Below are positions 52,781-64,000 of a DNA stretch of 64,000 nt, in pieces (the stretch's first letter is position 1; every line of letters starts with the position of its first letter). Both the position numbers and the translations under genes were made by a program. The DNA comes from Haemophilus haemolyticus (lineage in GTDB: Bacteria > Pseudomonadota > Gammaproteobacteria > Enterobacterales > Pasteurellaceae). Where the stretch lies: NCBI RefSeq assembly GCF_001679045.1, contig NZ_LYCK01000001.1, positions 72,793 through 136,792 on the forward strand, written 5' to 3'. The notes under the pieces are model-generated. The model searched no databases. It worked only from the letters and a program-made list of their open reading frames with translations, and was not told the DNA's origin.

Positions 52781-52813
52781 AGGTTTTCATCTAAGGTATC
52801 TCCTTTATATAAT

Positions 52814-52845
52814 AAAAGCACCTAAACAATAGTTTAGGTGCTTTT
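52814..52845. terminator. Bidirectional terminator after the exoprotein gene
   Basis: AAAAGCACCTAAAC (52814-52827) and GTTTAGGTGCTTTT (52832-52845) form a perfect 14-pair stem with a four-base loop between convergent genes. Confidence 0.95.
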
Positions 52846-52876
52846 AAATTTTTAATACTTATAAAATCAGACCTTC

Positions 52877-54076
<1,200 letters not shown>

Positions 54077-54997
54077 TTAATGAGTTTTATGCGGTAATAA
54101 TTTATGTCCAATCGCGGATAAAATTGCCCCGCATACTACAACAAATGCGCCAATATAGCTAATATTATTCAATTCTGGTGCGGCAAAATCTGATGGGCTA
54201 AAATAATGAGCAATATGAGAAAATAGGATCGTGAAAAGCGGTACAAGTGTGATAACAACACTGACTTTTGATACATCCCAACGATTAAGTGCTTCCGCAT
54301 AAGAGCCGTATCCAATTAAGGTATTTAAACAACAGTAAATAAAACAAATCAAAGCTAAAGGTGTGAGTTCTTGTACTTGCGAGAATTCAGCCATCGGCAT
54401 AAAGGCTATGGCACAACCTAAATACATCATTAGCAAGATTTGTTGTGAATTAAATTTACGCAACATTAATTTTTGCGCCATTCCATAAGCGACCCAAATA
54501 AGGGATCCTGCTACGCTTAAGATGACACCTGTTGAATACTGATTTAGTCCGGCAAATACATCAAAACTATCATTAAAGAATAAGCCTAAACCAATTAACA
54601 ATAAGAAAAGTCCGATCTTTTGGTGCATCCCCAATTTTTCTTTGAAGATCAGTACACCACAGATAAGCATTCCAAAAGAGGATAAATGAATAAAAATTTG
54701 TGCAACTGAAGGTTCAATATAATTCAGCGAACTACTAAATAATAGAAAATTGCCAGTAAGACCAATTACCCCAATAATAGCAAGCCAAGCATATTGGCCG
54801 ACCTTCATTAGTTCAGGTAATTTCTTTTTATAAGCAAGTAGAGCTAATAATGAGATCGCCGCTACAATAAAACGATACCATACGATAGTTTGCGCATTCA
54901 TTACAGATAAAGCTTGTTTGAGAGCGATAGGTAAGGATCCCCAAGCCATAGCGGTAATAAGCGCGAAAGTAAAGCCTAATAAAGGTTGTTGTTTCAT
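54077..54997 (-). CDS. EamA/DMT-superfamily transporter (YhbE-like)
   Basis: A 306-residue protein with ten hydrophobic helices in two EamA repeats (about residues 5-140 and 150-290), the drug/metabolite transporter fold. YhbE occupies the same position between rpmA and obgE in E. coli and H. influenzae. The substrate is unknown. A terminator separates it from rpmA, so it is probably transcribed both by read-through and from its own start. An uptake signal lies between it and obgE. Confidence 0.9.
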   Translation of the reverse strand: MKQQPLLGFTFALITAMAWGSLPIALKQALSVMNAQTIVWYRFIVAAISLLALLAYKKKLPELMKVGQYAWLAIIGVIGLTGNFLLFSSSLNYIEPSVAQIFIHLSSFGMLICGVLIFKEKLGMHQKIGLFLLLIGLGLFFNDSFDVFAGLNQYSTGVILSVAGSLIWVAYGMAQKLMLRKFNSQQILLMMYLGCAIAFMPMAEFSQVQELTPLALICFIYCCLNTLIGYGSYAEALNRWDVSKVSVVITLVPLFTILFSHIAHYFSPSDFAAPELNNISYIGAFVVVCGAILSAIGHKLLPHKTH

Positions 54998-55028
54998 TGC
55001 TTGCTCGCTTATGTGAAATTAAAAAAGA

Positions 55029-55060
55029 CAAAACGCCCCACAAAATTGTAGGGCGTTTCA
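55029..55060 (-). terminator. Terminator after rpmA
   Basis: AAACGCCC and GGGCGTTT flank an inner ACAA/TTGT pair. Read on the minus strand the stem is followed by TTTTGTCTTTTTT. Confidence 0.9.
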
Positions 55061-55077
55061 ATCGAATAGATTTTAAA

Positions 55078-55335
55078 TTATTCAGTAACAATACTTACGT
55101 ATTTACGGCTTTTCTCGCCTTTTACTTCAAATTTAACTTTACCATCTGCAGTTGCGAATAAGGTGTGGTCTTTGCCCATACCTACGTTGCTACCCGCGTG
55201 GAACTTAGTACCACGTTGACGAACAATGATGCTACCTGCTAATACAGATTCGCCACCGAAACGTTTAACACCAAGGCGTTTAGCTTCAGAATCGCGACCG
55301 TTACGAGTTGAACCACCAGCTTTTTTAGTTGCCAT
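55078..55335 (-). CDS. rpmA: 50S ribosomal protein L27
   Basis: An 85-residue L27 that begins [16 protein letters not shown], the N-terminus that reaches the peptidyl-transferase centre; there is no cleavable extension as in Firmicutes. It follows rplU by 20 bases. AGGAGAT precedes the ATG. Confidence 0.98.
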   Translation of the reverse strand: MATKKAGGSTRNGRDSEAKRLGVKRFGGESVLAGSIIVRQRGTKFHAGSNVGMGKDHTLFATADGKVKFEVKGEKSRKYVSIVTE

Positions 55336-55355
55336 CTACTTGATCTCCTCTGAAA

Positions 55356-55667
55356 TTATGCTTGAATCCCAGTGATTTTCACTTCTGTGAACCACTGACG
55401 ATGACCTTGTTGTTTACGGCTGTGTTTGCGACGACGGAATTTAACGATTTTAACTTTCTCGCCACGACCTTGTGCAACTACTTCAGCCACTACTTTTGCG
55501 CCAGCAACTACTGGTGCACCGATTTTAACATCTTCACCATTAACGACCATCAACACAGAATCGAACTCAACTGTTGCGCCAGTTGCAAGTTCAAGTTTTT
55601 CTAAACGAACAACTTGACCTTCGCTCACACGGTGTTGTTTACCGCCACTTTGGAAAACTGCGTACAT
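55356..55667 (-). CDS. rplU: 50S ribosomal protein L21
   Basis: A 103-residue L21 beginning [14 protein letters not shown], with the basic C-terminal [14 protein letters not shown] block that binds 23S rRNA. It is first in its operon. In the leader (minus strand) CTGCT and AGCAG form a small stem at 55692-55705, possibly part of an autoregulatory structure. Confidence 0.98.
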   Translation of the reverse strand: MYAVFQSGGKQHRVSEGQVVRLEKLELATGATVEFDSVLMVVNGEDVKIGAPVVAGAKVVAEVVAQGRGEKVKIVKFRRRKHSRKQQGHRQWFTEVKITGIQA

Positions 55668-55880
55668 AAATACTCCGCTTAATTGTGTTTCCCTGCTCTT
55701 TAGCAGTCCACACTTAAAAATTCATATAAATAGGTCGCAAATTCTACGGAAAAATCCTACCTATGGCAAGAATTTATTTACAATAAAATAAAAAAATTCC
55801 CTTCATTTGCGGATTGATTTCAGAAAGTCTGAAAATTCGGGTAAAATGCACCGCACCTTTGACTAATAATTGATGAAAAA

Positions 55881-56870
55881 ATGAAGAAACAAGATCTTAT
55901 GAGCATAGACGAGATCCAGAAACTTGCAGATCCCGATATGCAAAAAGTTAACCAAAATATTCTTGCTCAGCTTAATTCAGATGTTCCATTAATAGGGCAG
56001 TTAGGTTTTTATATTGTTCAAGGTGGTGGTAAGCGGATCCGTCCATTGATCGCAGTTCTTGCAGCTCGATCTTTAGGGTTTGGAGGCTCTAATTCAATTA
56101 CTTGTGCTACTTTTGTTGAATTTATTCATACTGCCTCTTTATTACATGATGATGTGGTGGATGAGTCTGATATGCGTCGTGGGCGCGCTACGGCGAATTC
56201 AGAATTTGGGAATGCTGCAAGTGTACTTGTAGGAGACTTTATTTATACGCGTGCATTTCAATTAGTTGCACAATTAGAGTCATTGAAGATTTTGGGAATC
56301 ATGGCCGATGCGACTAACGTTTTAGCGGAAGGCGAAGTTCAGCAGTTAATGAATGTTAATGATCCTGAAACGAGCGAAGCTAATTATATGCGTGTAATTT
56401 ATAGCAAAACTGCGCGTTTGTTTGAAGTGGCAGGTCAGGCTGCGGCAATTGTTGCGGGCGGAACAGAAGTTCAAGAAAAGGCTTTACAAGATTATGGGCG
56501 TTATCTTGGAACTGCATTTCAGCTCGTGGATGATGTATTGGATTATAGTGCAAATGTGCAAGCTCTAGGTAAAAATGTAGGCGATGATTTAGCTGAAGGA
56601 AAACCAACCCTTCCTCTACTACATGCTATGCGTCATGGTAATGCTCAACAGGCTGCTTTAATTCGCGAAGCGATTGAGCAAGGTGGTAAACGTGAAGCTA
56701 TTGATGAAGTATTAGCCATTATGGCTGAGCATAAGTCTTTAGATTACGCGATGAGTCGTGCAAAAGAAGAAGCTCAAAAAGCTGTAGATGCAATTGCAAT
56801 TTTGCCAGACACTGATTATAAGAAGGCGTTGATTTCTTTGGCTTATTTGTCTGTGGATAGAAATTATTAG
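55881..56870 (+). CDS. ispB: Octaprenyl diphosphate synthase
   Basis: A 329-residue trans-prenyltransferase with both Asp-rich motifs, LLHDDVVDESDMRRG and QLVDDVLDYS, and the GGGKRIRP substrate motif. It builds the polyprenyl side chain of quinones. It is divergent from rplU, as in E. coli. ATG 55881 is the first start of the frame; an internal ATG at 55899 (MSIDEIQ) is a possible alternative. Confidence 0.96.
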   Translation: MKKQDLMSIDEIQKLADPDMQKVNQNILAQLNSDVPLIGQLGFYIVQGGGKRIRPLIAVLAARSLGFGGSNSITCATFVEFIHTASLLHDDVVDESDMRRGRATANSEFGNAASVLVGDFIYTRAFQLVAQLESLKILGIMADATNVLAEGEVQQLMNVNDPETSEANYMRVIYSKTARLFEVAGQAAAIVAGGTEVQEKALQDYGRYLGTAFQLVDDVLDYSANVQALGKNVGDDLAEGKPTLPLLHAMRHGNAQQAALIREAIEQGGKREAIDEVLAIMAEHKSLDYAMSRAKEEAQKAVDAIAILPDTDYKKALISLAYLSVDRNY

Positions 56871-56920
56871 CCCTTGATTTAGTTTATATACTTGATACCC
56901 ATTAATTTTAATTAAACTTT

Positions 56921-57658
56921 ATGAATACAGAATTTCAATCTAAACCTGAGCAGAGTGCGGTTAACTTTCAAGGTAAAACTCGTAAACAAAAGGTACGCAA
57001 AGATCCTAACGCACCTTTTATTCGTGAAAAACTTGAGTTGCCAGATGGGCATAATAAACTTCTTTTACATTCATGCTGTGCACCTTGTTCGGGTGAAGTG
57101 ATGGAGGCAATCCTTGCATCTGGCATTGAATTTACGATTTATTTTTATAATCCAAACATTCATCCACTCAAAGAATATTTAATTCGTAAAGAAGAAAATA
57201 TTCGTTTTGCCCAAAAATTTGGCATTCCATTTATTGATGCAGATTACGATCGTCAAAATTGGTTTGATCGTGCCAAAGGAATGGAATGGGAGCCTGAGAG
57301 GGGAATTCGTTGTACTATGTGTTTTGATATGCGTTTTGAAAAAGCTGCTGAATATGCTCATGAACATGGTTTCCCTGTATTTACTAGTTGTCTTGGTATT
57401 TCTCGCTGGAAGGATATGAATCAAATCAATGGCTGTGGCCATCGCGCTGCGGAAAAATATGATGATGTTATTTATTGGGATTATAACTGGAGAAAAGAAG
57501 GTGGCTCGCAACGCATGATTGAGATTAGTAAGCGTGAGCGGTTTTATCAACAGGAATATTGTGGTTGTGTGTATTCTTTACGTGATAGTAATAAATGGCG
57601 TGAAGAGACTGGTCGTCAAAAAATTGAAATCGGAAAATTGTATTATAGTGCTGATTAA
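56921..57658 (+). CDS. queH: Epoxyqueuosine reductase QueH (DUF208)
   Basis: A 245-residue protein with the family's cysteine set: [11 protein letters not shown] near residue 50, then the [25 protein letters not shown] and YCGCVYS motifs, which bind an iron-sulfur cluster and a second metal. QueH reduces epoxyqueuosine-tRNA to queuosine, the last step after QueA. It is a non-homologous substitute for QueG. Together with queA, tgt and yhhQ in this window it supports a complete salvage route. It follows ispB by 50 bases. Confidence 0.93.
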   Translation: MNTEFQSKPEQSAVNFQGKTRKQKVRKDPNAPFIREKLELPDGHNKLLLHSCCAPCSGEVMEAILASGIEFTIYFYNPNIHPLKEYLIRKEENIRFAQKFGIPFIDADYDRQNWFDRAKGMEWEPERGIRCTMCFDMRFEKAAEYAHEHGFPVFTSCLGISRWKDMNQINGCGHRAAEKYDDVIYWDYNWRKEGGSQRMIEISKRERFYQQEYCGCVYSLRDSNKWREETGRQKIEIGKLYYSAD

Positions 57659-57671
57659 TATGATGAATGCA

Positions 57672-57699
57672 AAAAAGGCTTGGAATTCCAAGCCTTTTT
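57672..57699. terminator. Bidirectional terminator between queH and rplS
   Basis: AAAAAGGCTTGG and CCAAGCCTTTTT form a 12-pair perfect stem with a four-base loop between convergent genes. Confidence 0.95.
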
Positions 57700-57709
57700 C
57701 TTTGCGAAA

Positions 57710-58060
57710 TTATTCGCCCAAACGCTCTTTAATACGAGCAGATTTACCTGAACGTTCACGTAAGTAGTAAAGTTTAGCTTTACGTACCGCACCTTTACGT
57801 TTAACTGCGATAGAATCTACAGCTGGAGAGTGAGTTTGGAATACACGCTCAACGCCTACGCCGTTAGATACTTTACGTAAAGTAAATGCTGAGTGCAAGC
57901 CACGGTTACGAATTGCAATAACCACGCCTTCGAATGCTTGCAAACGACGTTTGCTACCTTCAACTACCCATACTTTAACTTCTAAAGTATCACCTGGGCG
58001 GAAGCTAGGTACGTTTTGTTTTAATTGTTCTTGTTCAAGTTGTTTGATAATGTTAGACAT
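57710..58060 (-). CDS. rplS: 50S ribosomal protein L19
   Basis: A 116-residue L19 (starts [14 protein letters not shown], contains [15 protein letters not shown]) located at the 30S-50S interface. It is the last gene of rpsP-rimM-trmD-rplS, the conserved operon. Confidence 0.98.
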   Translation of the reverse strand: MSNIIKQLEQEQLKQNVPSFRPGDTLEVKVWVVEGSKRRLQAFEGVVIAIRNRGLHSAFTLRKVSNGVGVERVFQTHSPAVDSIAVKRKGAVRKAKLYYLRERSGKSARIKERLGE

Positions 58061-58096
58061 TGTTTGATCCTTTATTGATCCTAGATGTAACTGAAA

Positions 58097-58837
58097 CTAA
58101 CTGTTATGCTCGGCTTGCGTCTCTTTTAACAGTTTACGTTGTTCGTCAGTCAGAGCTAGGCCTTCTAAGAGCTCAGGGCGTCGGAGCCACGTTCTTTGTA
58201 GCGATTGTTTTAATCGCCATTTCCGAATTTCTTCGTGATGTCCCGACATCAGCACGGGCGGTACAGTTAATCCTTCTAACACTTCCGGTCTGGTGTAATG
58301 CGGGCAATCTAATAAACCGTCTGCAAAAGAATCTTCTTCTGCGGAGGCTTGTTTGCCCAATACACCGGGAATAAAACGTGCAACAGCATCAATTAATGTC
58401 ATTGCAGGCAATTCTCCACCGGTCAGAACGTAATCGCCGATTGACCATTCTTCATCAATTTCAGTTTGAATCAATCGCTCATCAATACCTTCGTAACGTC
58501 CACATACCAAAATCAATTTCTGATTTTGAGCAAGTTCGGTTACACCGCCTTGATCGAGTTTACGTCCTTGTGGCGAAAGGTAAATCACCTTTGCGTCTTC
58601 TCCTGCCGCTGCTTTCGCAGCATGAATCGCATCCCGTAAAGGTTGCACCATCATTAGCATTCCTGGACCACCACCATAAGGTCGGTCATCCACGGTTTTA
58701 TGCTTATCGAATGTAAAATCTCTTGGATTCCAACATTCCACTTTCAGAAGATTATGTTTTACGGCTCTGCCTGTAACCCCAAATTCCGTAATTGCTTTAA
58801 ACATTTCGGGAAATAATGAAATCACCCCTATCCACAT
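58097..58837 (-). CDS. trmD: tRNA (guanine-N1)-methyltransferase
   Basis: A 246-residue SPOUT methyltransferase that methylates G37 of tRNAs. The trefoil-knot motifs [13 protein letters not shown] and [14 protein letters not shown] are present, with [10 protein letters not shown] upstream. Third gene of the rpsP operon. Confidence 0.98.
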   Translation of the reverse strand: MWIGVISLFPEMFKAITEFGVTGRAVKHNLLKVECWNPRDFTFDKHKTVDDRPYGGGPGMLMMVQPLRDAIHAAKAAAGEDAKVIYLSPQGRKLDQGGVTELAQNQKLILVCGRYEGIDERLIQTEIDEEWSIGDYVLTGGELPAMTLIDAVARFIPGVLGKQASAEEDSFADGLLDCPHYTRPEVLEGLTVPPVLMSGHHEEIRKWRLKQSLQRTWLRRPELLEGLALTDEQRKLLKETQAEHNS

Positions 58838-58874
58838 AAAAAGCCTACTACATTACGTTTGTGCATACTTGAGA

Positions 58875-59402
58875 TTAGAAACCAGCGTCCCAATCCACTT
58901 CAATAGTTTTCGTGGTGAGATCGACTCTTTTAACTACTTGTTCATACAAAAACGGAATTAACCGCTCTTGTTTTCCAAAAGCATCTTTAGTGTTGGCTTT
59001 AACCACTAAAACATCATTAGAACCCGTTTCCATCATCTCTGTCACCGTTCCCATTGTATAACCTTCTAGGTTTACGACTGAGCAACCAATTAAATCGTGC
59101 CAGTAATAATCGCCTTCTTCCAGTTCTGGGAAAACAGATAAATCCACACCAATTTCAACATTTGCTAAAATTTGTGCAGCTTCACGGTCATCAACGCCTT
59201 TTAATTTAACGATGATTTCGTGATTATGATGACGCCAGTTTTCTAATTCAGTTGGCTGCCATTCACCTTTGATTTTTAAAAACCAAGGTTGATAATTAAA
59301 AATGCTTTCAGCTTGTTCTGTTGATGAATAAATACGTAACCACCCACGAATACCGTAGGTTGAGCCTAATTTGCCCACAACTTCAATACGTTGTTGTTCC
59401 AT
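58875..59402 (-). CDS. rimM: 16S rRNA processing protein RimM
   Basis: A 175-residue protein with an N-terminal beta barrel ([15 protein letters not shown]) and a PRC-barrel C-terminal half ([13 protein letters not shown] and IEVDWD). It assists maturation of the 30S head with S19. The ATG at 59402 is preferred; the GTG at 59411 lies inside the AGGTGAG ribosome-binding site. Second gene of the rpsP operon. Confidence 0.96.
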   Translation of the reverse strand: MEQQRIEVVGKLGSTYGIRGWLRIYSSTEQAESIFNYQPWFLKIKGEWQPTELENWRHHNHEIIVKLKGVDDREAAQILANVEIGVDLSVFPELEEGDYYWHDLIGCSVVNLEGYTMGTVTEMMETGSNDVLVVKANTKDAFGKQERLIPFLYEQVVKRVDLTTKTIEVDWDAGF

Positions 59403-59446
59403 ATTTCTCACCTATCTTAGCTTAAGAACTAAATCAAAAAGCAAAA

Positions 59447-59695
59447 TTATGCTGCTTTTTGTGCTTCTTTTACCAAGCTCGCAACACGATCAGAAAGTGA
59501 TGCACCTTGACCAACCCAGTGGTTAACACGGTCTAAGTCGATACGAACACGTTCTGCGTTACCTTGTGCGATTGGATTGAAGAAACCTACACGCTCAATG
59601 AAACGACCGTCACGTGGTGAACGGCTGTCAGCTACTACGATTTGATAAAATGGGCGTTTTTTAGCTCCGCCACGAGATAAACGAATGGTTACCAT
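59447..59695 (-). CDS. rpsP: 30S ribosomal protein S16
   Basis: An 82-residue S16 (starts [17 protein letters not shown]). First gene of rpsP-rimM-trmD-rplS. GAGGAAGG precedes the ATG. Confidence 0.98.
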   Translation of the reverse strand: MVTIRLSRGGAKKRPFYQIVVADSRSPRDGRFIERVGFFNPIAQGNAERVRIDLDRVNHWVGQGASLSDRVASLVKEAQKAA

Positions 59696-60005
59696 AACCT
59701 TCCTCTAAATGTTTAATTACTAAAAGAATATTCCTAAACTCGAAAGCGATTTAAGAATATAGCTTACTTTTTTCTCTGTATATATAGACAAAAAGCCTGC
59801 GAATTTTATACTTTTTGAGCAAAATTGCAAGTTTTGGATGAGCATTCTAATAAGTACGTTATATTCTCTTGAAAAAGTAAACATTATCATTCACATGCAA
59901 TTTTGTTTTACGTATAATCTAAAAAACTCTTAAACAGTTTTAGGTCAAGTTTACGCGTTAAGCGGTATTTTACATTGATAAAATATCAGTTAAATGAGGT
60001 TTATT
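59696..60005. other. Divergent intergenic region with Fur-like box
   Basis: This 310-base spacer holds the promoters of the rpsP operon (minus) and of the exported-protein/nadN genes (plus). AACATTATCATTCAC (59880-59894; complement GTGAATGATAATGTT) matches part of a Fur box (GATAATGATAATCATTATC). No ORF with a good start was seen. Confidence 0.4.
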
Positions 60006-60785
60006 ATGAAAATCGGTTTTCATTCTGTGTTACTTGGATTAGCGTCATGTATTGGCATTCAACAATCTGTGATAGCAAGTCCTCCTCCGTCTTCTCAACA
60101 ATCAGTATCTACTGAGTCCGCTGAGGCTTTAAAACAACAATTTTCAATCGCTTTAGCCAAACAAGAAAAGCAACAAGTTTCGATTTTACAGAAAAAACTC
60201 ACCGCACTTTTTTCTTTACCTCCTCAATTCCTAGATAATCAGATCCAAATAAGCGAAAAAATCCTAACTCGCATTTTTAAAACAGATAAAAATCTCACTC
60301 CTAAATTTCTTGATTACTTATACTTTGAGCCGATAAATACTGGCGATGCTAATTTAATTCAGGAAATGAAGAAAAACTTATTGGTGTCTTTTTTAGCGAA
60401 TGAGCAGGCAAAAATTTATATTCGTCAAACAGATAATTCGGAGCAATTTGTTCAGGCTTTACTAGAAAGGGGAGCCAAACCAGATCAAATTATATTATTG
60501 TCTTTGGATGCTAAAGGCATATTTCAAAAAATTATTGAACAGATGCGTCAAGATTTTCCTAATCAAACAACTTTTTCTATTACTGAGAATCGAGTGAGTT
60601 TGATAACCCCTTCTTCTGAAATTAAGCCCCGCCTCGCTCTAGCCAATATGATGTTTGCTCGCCAATTTAAAGGGGTGGAGGTTGATGATTTTTCGTATTT
60701 AGATCAAGCACGTGAAAATCTTCAACACAATAACTATGCTATTCGTTATAAGACTTTCCAAGCAATGCTTGAAGGCTTAAATTAA
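60006..60785 (+). CDS. Exported conserved hypothetical protein
   Basis: A 259-residue protein with an N-terminal export signal. Either signal peptidase I cleaves after VIAS, or LASC at residues 12-15 is a lipobox; the sequence allows both. A Ser/Gln/Pro-rich tether is followed by an almost entirely helical domain with no recognised motif. ATG 60006 has GAGG at 59996-59999; an earlier ATG at 59994 lies on that site. It lies 24 bases upstream of nadN and may be co-transcribed, which would place it in periplasmic nucleotide handling, but this is only context. An uptake signal lies in the gene. Confidence 0.82.
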   Translation: MKIGFHSVLLGLASCIGIQQSVIASPPPSSQQSVSTESAEALKQQFSIALAKQEKQQVSILQKKLTALFSLPPQFLDNQIQISEKILTRIFKTDKNLTPKFLDYLYFEPINTGDANLIQEMKKNLLVSFLANEQAKIYIRQTDNSEQFVQALLERGAKPDQIILLSLDAKGIFQKIIEQMRQDFPNQTTFSITENRVSLITPSSEIKPRLALANMMFARQFKGVEVDDFSYLDQARENLQHNNYAIRYKTFQAMLEGLN

Positions 60786-60809
60786 TCCGTTTACTCACAA
60801 GGAGCCATT

Positions 60810-62621
60810 ATGTTTTTATCTAAAAAATCAGTTACCTTTGCAGTTAGTGCGTTAGCAATGCTTTGCTCAGGTGCAGCCTTTGCTAAAGAAGCGCCGCAAG
60901 CACATAAAGCTGTGGAGTTAAGTATCTTACATATTAACGACCACCATTCTTATTTGGAACCGCACGAAGCAAGAATTAATCTAAATGGTCAACAAACAAA
61001 GGTTGATATTGGCGGTTTTTCTGCTGTGAATGGAAAACTTTATGAGTTACGTAAAAAGTATAAAAATCCATTAGTGCTACATGCTGGTGATGCGATTACC
61101 GGTACGCTGTATTTCACACTTTTTGGCGGTTCCGCTGATGCGGCTGTCATGAATGCTGGTAATTTCCATTATTTTACTTTGGGTAACCATGAATTTGACG
61201 CGGGTAATGAAGGTTTATTAAAACTACTCGAGCCATTAAAAATTCCAGTACTTTCAGCCAATGTTATTCCTGATAAAAATTCAATTTTATATAACAAATG
61301 GAAACCTTACGATATTTTCACTGTGGATGGAGAAAAAATTGCCATTATCGGATTAGATACCGTGAATAAAACGGTTAATTCATCTTCACCAGGTAAGGAT
61401 GTGAAGTTCTATGATGAAATTGCTACCGCACAAATTATGGCAAATGCGCTAAAACAACAAGGCATTAATAAAATCATTTTACTTTCACATGCAGGAAGTG
61501 AAAAAAATATCGAAATTGCTCAAAAAGTAAATGATATTGATGTGATCGTTACTGGGGATTCACATTATTTATACGGAAATGATGAATTACGTGGTTTAAA
61601 ACTTCCAGTAATCTATGAATATCCGCTTGAATTTAAAAATCCGAATGGCGAACCGGTATTTGTAATGGAAGGTTGGGCTTATTCTGCTGTTGTGGGTGAC
61701 TTAGGTGTTAAATTCAGTCCTGAAGGTATTGCGTCTATTACTCGTAAAATTCCTCATGTGTTAATGAGTTCTCATAAACTTCAAGTGAAAAATGCGGAAG
61801 GTAAATGGACTGAATTAACAGGCGATGAACGTAAAAAAGCGCTTGATACTTTAAAGTCAATGAAGAGTATTTCACTTGATGATCATGATGCAAAAACAGA
61901 CATGCTTATTTCAAAATATAAAAGTGAAAAAGATCGTTTAGCACAAGAAATTGTTGGCGTCATCACCGGTTCTGCAATGCCGGGTGGTTCAGCAAATCGT
62001 ATCCCAAATAAAGCAGGCTCAAATCCAGAAGGTTCTATTGCAACGCGTTTTATTGCAGAAACAATGTATAACGAACTCAAAACAGTGGATTTAACCATTC
62101 AAAATGCAGGCGGTGTTCGTGCGGATATTTTACCAGGCAATGTAACCTTTAATGATGCTTATACTTTCTTACCTTTCGGGAATACGTTATATACCTATAA
62201 AATGGAAGGTTCGTTAGTGAAACAAGTGCTTGAAGATGCGATGCAATTTGCTTTAGTTGATGGTTCTACAGGGGCATTCCCTTATGGCGCGGGCATTCGT
62301 TACGAAGCGAATGAAATACCAAATGCGGAAGGTAAACGTTTAGTCAGCGTGGAAGTATTGAATAAACAAACCCAACAATGGGAACCAATTGATGATAATA
62401 AACGTTATCTCGTTGGTACCAATGCTTATGTAGCTAGCGGTAAAGATGGTTACAAAACTTTTGGTAAATTATTTAATGATCCAAAATATGAAGGCGTTGA
62501 TACATACTTGCCTGATGCGGAAAGTTTCATTAAATTTATGAAAAAACATCCACACTTTGAGGCTTACACTTCATCAAATGTAAAATTTAATGCTTCAACT
62601 GATGCATTACCTAAAAAATAA
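60810..62621 (+). CDS. nadN: Periplasmic NAD nucleotidase / 5'-nucleotidase
   Basis: A 603-residue metallophosphoesterase. Signal peptide residues 1-25 (ends AAFA/KE). The N-terminal calcineurin-like domain shows ILHINDHHS, GDAITGT, TLGNHEFDAG and VTGDSHY metal motifs. The C-terminal 5'-nucleotidase domain contains the substrate stretches NAGGVRADI and FLPFGNTLYTYKM. H. influenzae NadN splits NAD to NMN and AMP and dephosphorylates NMN to nicotinamide riboside, the form taken up; this underlies growth on V factor. AAGGAG precedes the ATG. A terminator follows. Confidence 0.95.
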   Translation: MFLSKKSVTFAVSALAMLCSGAAFAKEAPQAHKAVELSILHINDHHSYLEPHEARINLNGQQTKVDIGGFSAVNGKLYELRKKYKNPLVLHAGDAITGTLYFTLFGGSADAAVMNAGNFHYFTLGNHEFDAGNEGLLKLLEPLKIPVLSANVIPDKNSILYNKWKPYDIFTVDGEKIAIIGLDTVNKTVNSSSPGKDVKFYDEIATAQIMANALKQQGINKIILLSHAGSEKNIEIAQKVNDIDVIVTGDSHYLYGNDELRGLKLPVIYEYPLEFKNPNGEPVFVMEGWAYSAVVGDLGVKFSPEGIASITRKIPHVLMSSHKLQVKNAEGKWTELTGDERKKALDTLKSMKSISLDDHDAKTDMLISKYKSEKDRLAQEIVGVITGSAMPGGSANRIPNKAGSNPEGSIATRFIAETMYNELKTVDLTIQNAGGVRADILPGNVTFNDAYTFLPFGNTLYTYKMEGSLVKQVLEDAMQFALVDGSTGAFPYGAGIRYEANEIPNAEGKRLVSVEVLNKQTQQWEPIDDNKRYLVGTNAYVASGKDGYKTFGKLFNDPKYEGVDTYLPDAESFIKFMKKHPHFEAYTSSNVKFNASTDALPKK

Positions 62622-62640
62622 AATTGAAAAATAGACTAAA

Positions 62641-62668
62641 AATAGCGCGTATTTAACGCGCTATTTTT
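62641..62668 (+). terminator. Terminator after nadN
   Basis: AATAGCGCG (62641-62649) and CGCGCTATT (62657-62665) form a nine-pair stem followed by T. Confidence 0.92.
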
Positions 62669-62766
62669 GTTATTAGTCTGAGTCTTGAAAATTTCATCGA
62701 TGATTGAGAATCTTAACTATTCCATATCTGGATGGTTTCTCGTAGAAAATAAATTCCCTAGAAAGG

Positions 62767-62796
62767 TTGAAAAATAGGGTAGTTTATTGCGATAAT
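62767..62796 (+). promoter_or_regulatory. Candidate aroK promoter
   Basis: TTGAAA (62767-62772), 18 bases, GATAAT (62791-62796), about 110 bases before aroK. The 230 bases between the nadN terminator and aroK hold no convincing ORF. Confidence 0.5.
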
Positions 62797-62905
62797 CTAG
62801 GCCATTTTTGGGGAGATCTTTCAAGTAGTCGAATTTGTTTTAGACTGTATTTTTGTTAGAAAGATCAAATTTTTATTTCACCTTTAATTTAATTAGAAAA
62901 GAACA

Positions 62906-63448
62906 ATGGCGGAAAAACGTAATATTTTTTTAGTGGGACCAATGGGTGCAGGTAAAAGCACTATCGGTCGTCAATTAGCACAACAGCTTAATATGGATTT
63001 TATTGATTCCGATGCCGTGATTGAAGAGCGTACGGGCGCGGATATTAGCTGGATTTTTGATTTGGAAGGTGAAGAAGGCTTCCGTAAGCGTGAAGAACGC
63101 ATTATTAATGAGCTTACTCAAATGCAAGGCATTGTGCTTTCAACTGGTGGTGGCGCGGTACTTTCTAAAGAAAGTCGTAATTATCTATCTGCACGTGGCA
63201 TTGTGATTTATTTGGAAACAACGGTGGAAAAACAATTCCAACGTACTCAACGTGATAAAAAACGTCCATTGCTCCAAGATGCAGAGAATCCTCGTCAAGT
63301 ATTGGAAGATTTAGCAAAAATTCGCAATCCGCTTTATGAAGAAATTGCGGACATCACTTTGCTAACTGATGAGCAAAATGCCAAAGTAATGGTGAATCAA
63401 ATTGTTGATTTAATTGATAATATGAATGGATTGAATGGTGCACTTTAA
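62906..63448 (+). CDS. aroK: Shikimate kinase I
   Basis: A 180-residue P-loop kinase with Walker [10 protein letters not shown], the [11 protein letters not shown] substrate-binding segment, [10 protein letters not shown] and STGGGAVL. It phosphorylates shikimate in the aromatic amino-acid pathway. aroB follows 29 bases later, the usual aroK-aroB pair. Confidence 0.97.
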   Translation: MAEKRNIFLVGPMGAGKSTIGRQLAQQLNMDFIDSDAVIEERTGADISWIFDLEGEEGFRKREERIINELTQMQGIVLSTGGGAVLSKESRNYLSARGIVIYLETTVEKQFQRTQRDKKRPLLQDAENPRQVLEDLAKIRNPLYEEIADITLLTDEQNAKVMVNQIVDLIDNMNGLNGAL

Positions 63449-63464
63449 ACACACCTAAGGATAA

Positions 63465-64000
<536 letters not shown>

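Noticed and set aside
52400..52800. CdiA-type toxin and immunity module at the end of the exoprotein
   Set aside because: No VENN motif or separate C-terminal domain was seen, and a terminator and obgE follow directly.

Overview
The window looks like a chromosome segment of Haemophilus, from the H. influenzae / H. haemolyticus group. It is AT-rich and carries at least 30 exact copies of the Haemophilus DNA uptake signal (core AAGTGCGGT or its complement). Several copies are paired as inverted repeats that serve as terminators. Most encoded proteins look like near-identical orthologues of H. influenzae proteins (SSB, UvrA, QueA, Tgt, SecDF, Pnp, DeaD, TypA, GlnA, PepB, Ndk, ObgE, IspB, TrmD, NadN, AroK). 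A Slam-type secretion gene with a hemophilin-like cargo and an ABC-transporter O-antigen locus make H. haemolyticus or an unusual H. influenzae relative plausible. Species cannot be settled from this text alone.

Layout. 1-2099: 3' end of a secreted or surface heme/iron-type protein and its Slam exporter. 2225-4075: KefC-type K+/H+ antiporter. 4145-7635: ssb and uvrA, divergent, with a LexA-like operator. 7790-11021: a lipoprotein, then queA and tgt; a hidden 35-codon hydrophobic, toxin-like ORF lies between queA and tgt. 11086-15130: hemerythrin-like and TusA-like genes, then yajC-secD-secF. 15229-17742: permease, ArsC-like gene, arfA (with a terminator inside its own reading frame), a small unknown gene and a broken yagU. 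17826-24714: minus-strand pnp-nlpI-deaD, then mltF with a tightly coupled 50-residue basic ORF. 24988-29474: GT8 glycosyltransferase, YhcH, an unknown gene with an AUU-like start between two 45-bp uptake-signal hairpins, a TusA-like/YeeE-like sulfur transport pair, and yhhQ behind a preQ1-I riboswitch. 29665-33884: pdxH, typA, glnA. 33934-35173: a degenerate IS3-family element inside the glnA terminator hairpin.

35253-44495 is a surface polysaccharide locus: wzm-wzt exporter, glycosyltransferases, UDP-galactopyranose mutase, WbaP initiating transferase, a dTDP-glucose dehydratase and an O-antigen ligase. Together they predict a galactose-primed, probably galactofuranose-containing polymer made in the cytoplasm, exported by the ABC transporter and ligated to lipooligosaccharide. 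44644-46380: pepB and ndk. 46623-52780: a two-partner secretion pair (outer-membrane transporter plus a 1457-residue filamentous exoprotein) inserted between ndk and obgE, with a CRP-like site between the two genes and no recognisable toxin or immunity gene. 52877-57658: rplU-rpmA-eamA-obgE (minus), ispB and queH (plus). 57710-59695: rpsP-rimM-trmD-rplS (minus). 60006-64000: an exported unknown protein, NAD nucleotidase nadN, aroK and partial aroB.

Four genes of queuosine metabolism (queA, tgt, yhhQ, queH) are scattered through the window, and one is under preQ1 riboswitch control. No tRNA, rRNA, CRISPR array, prophage or tetranucleotide phase-variation tract was recognised.
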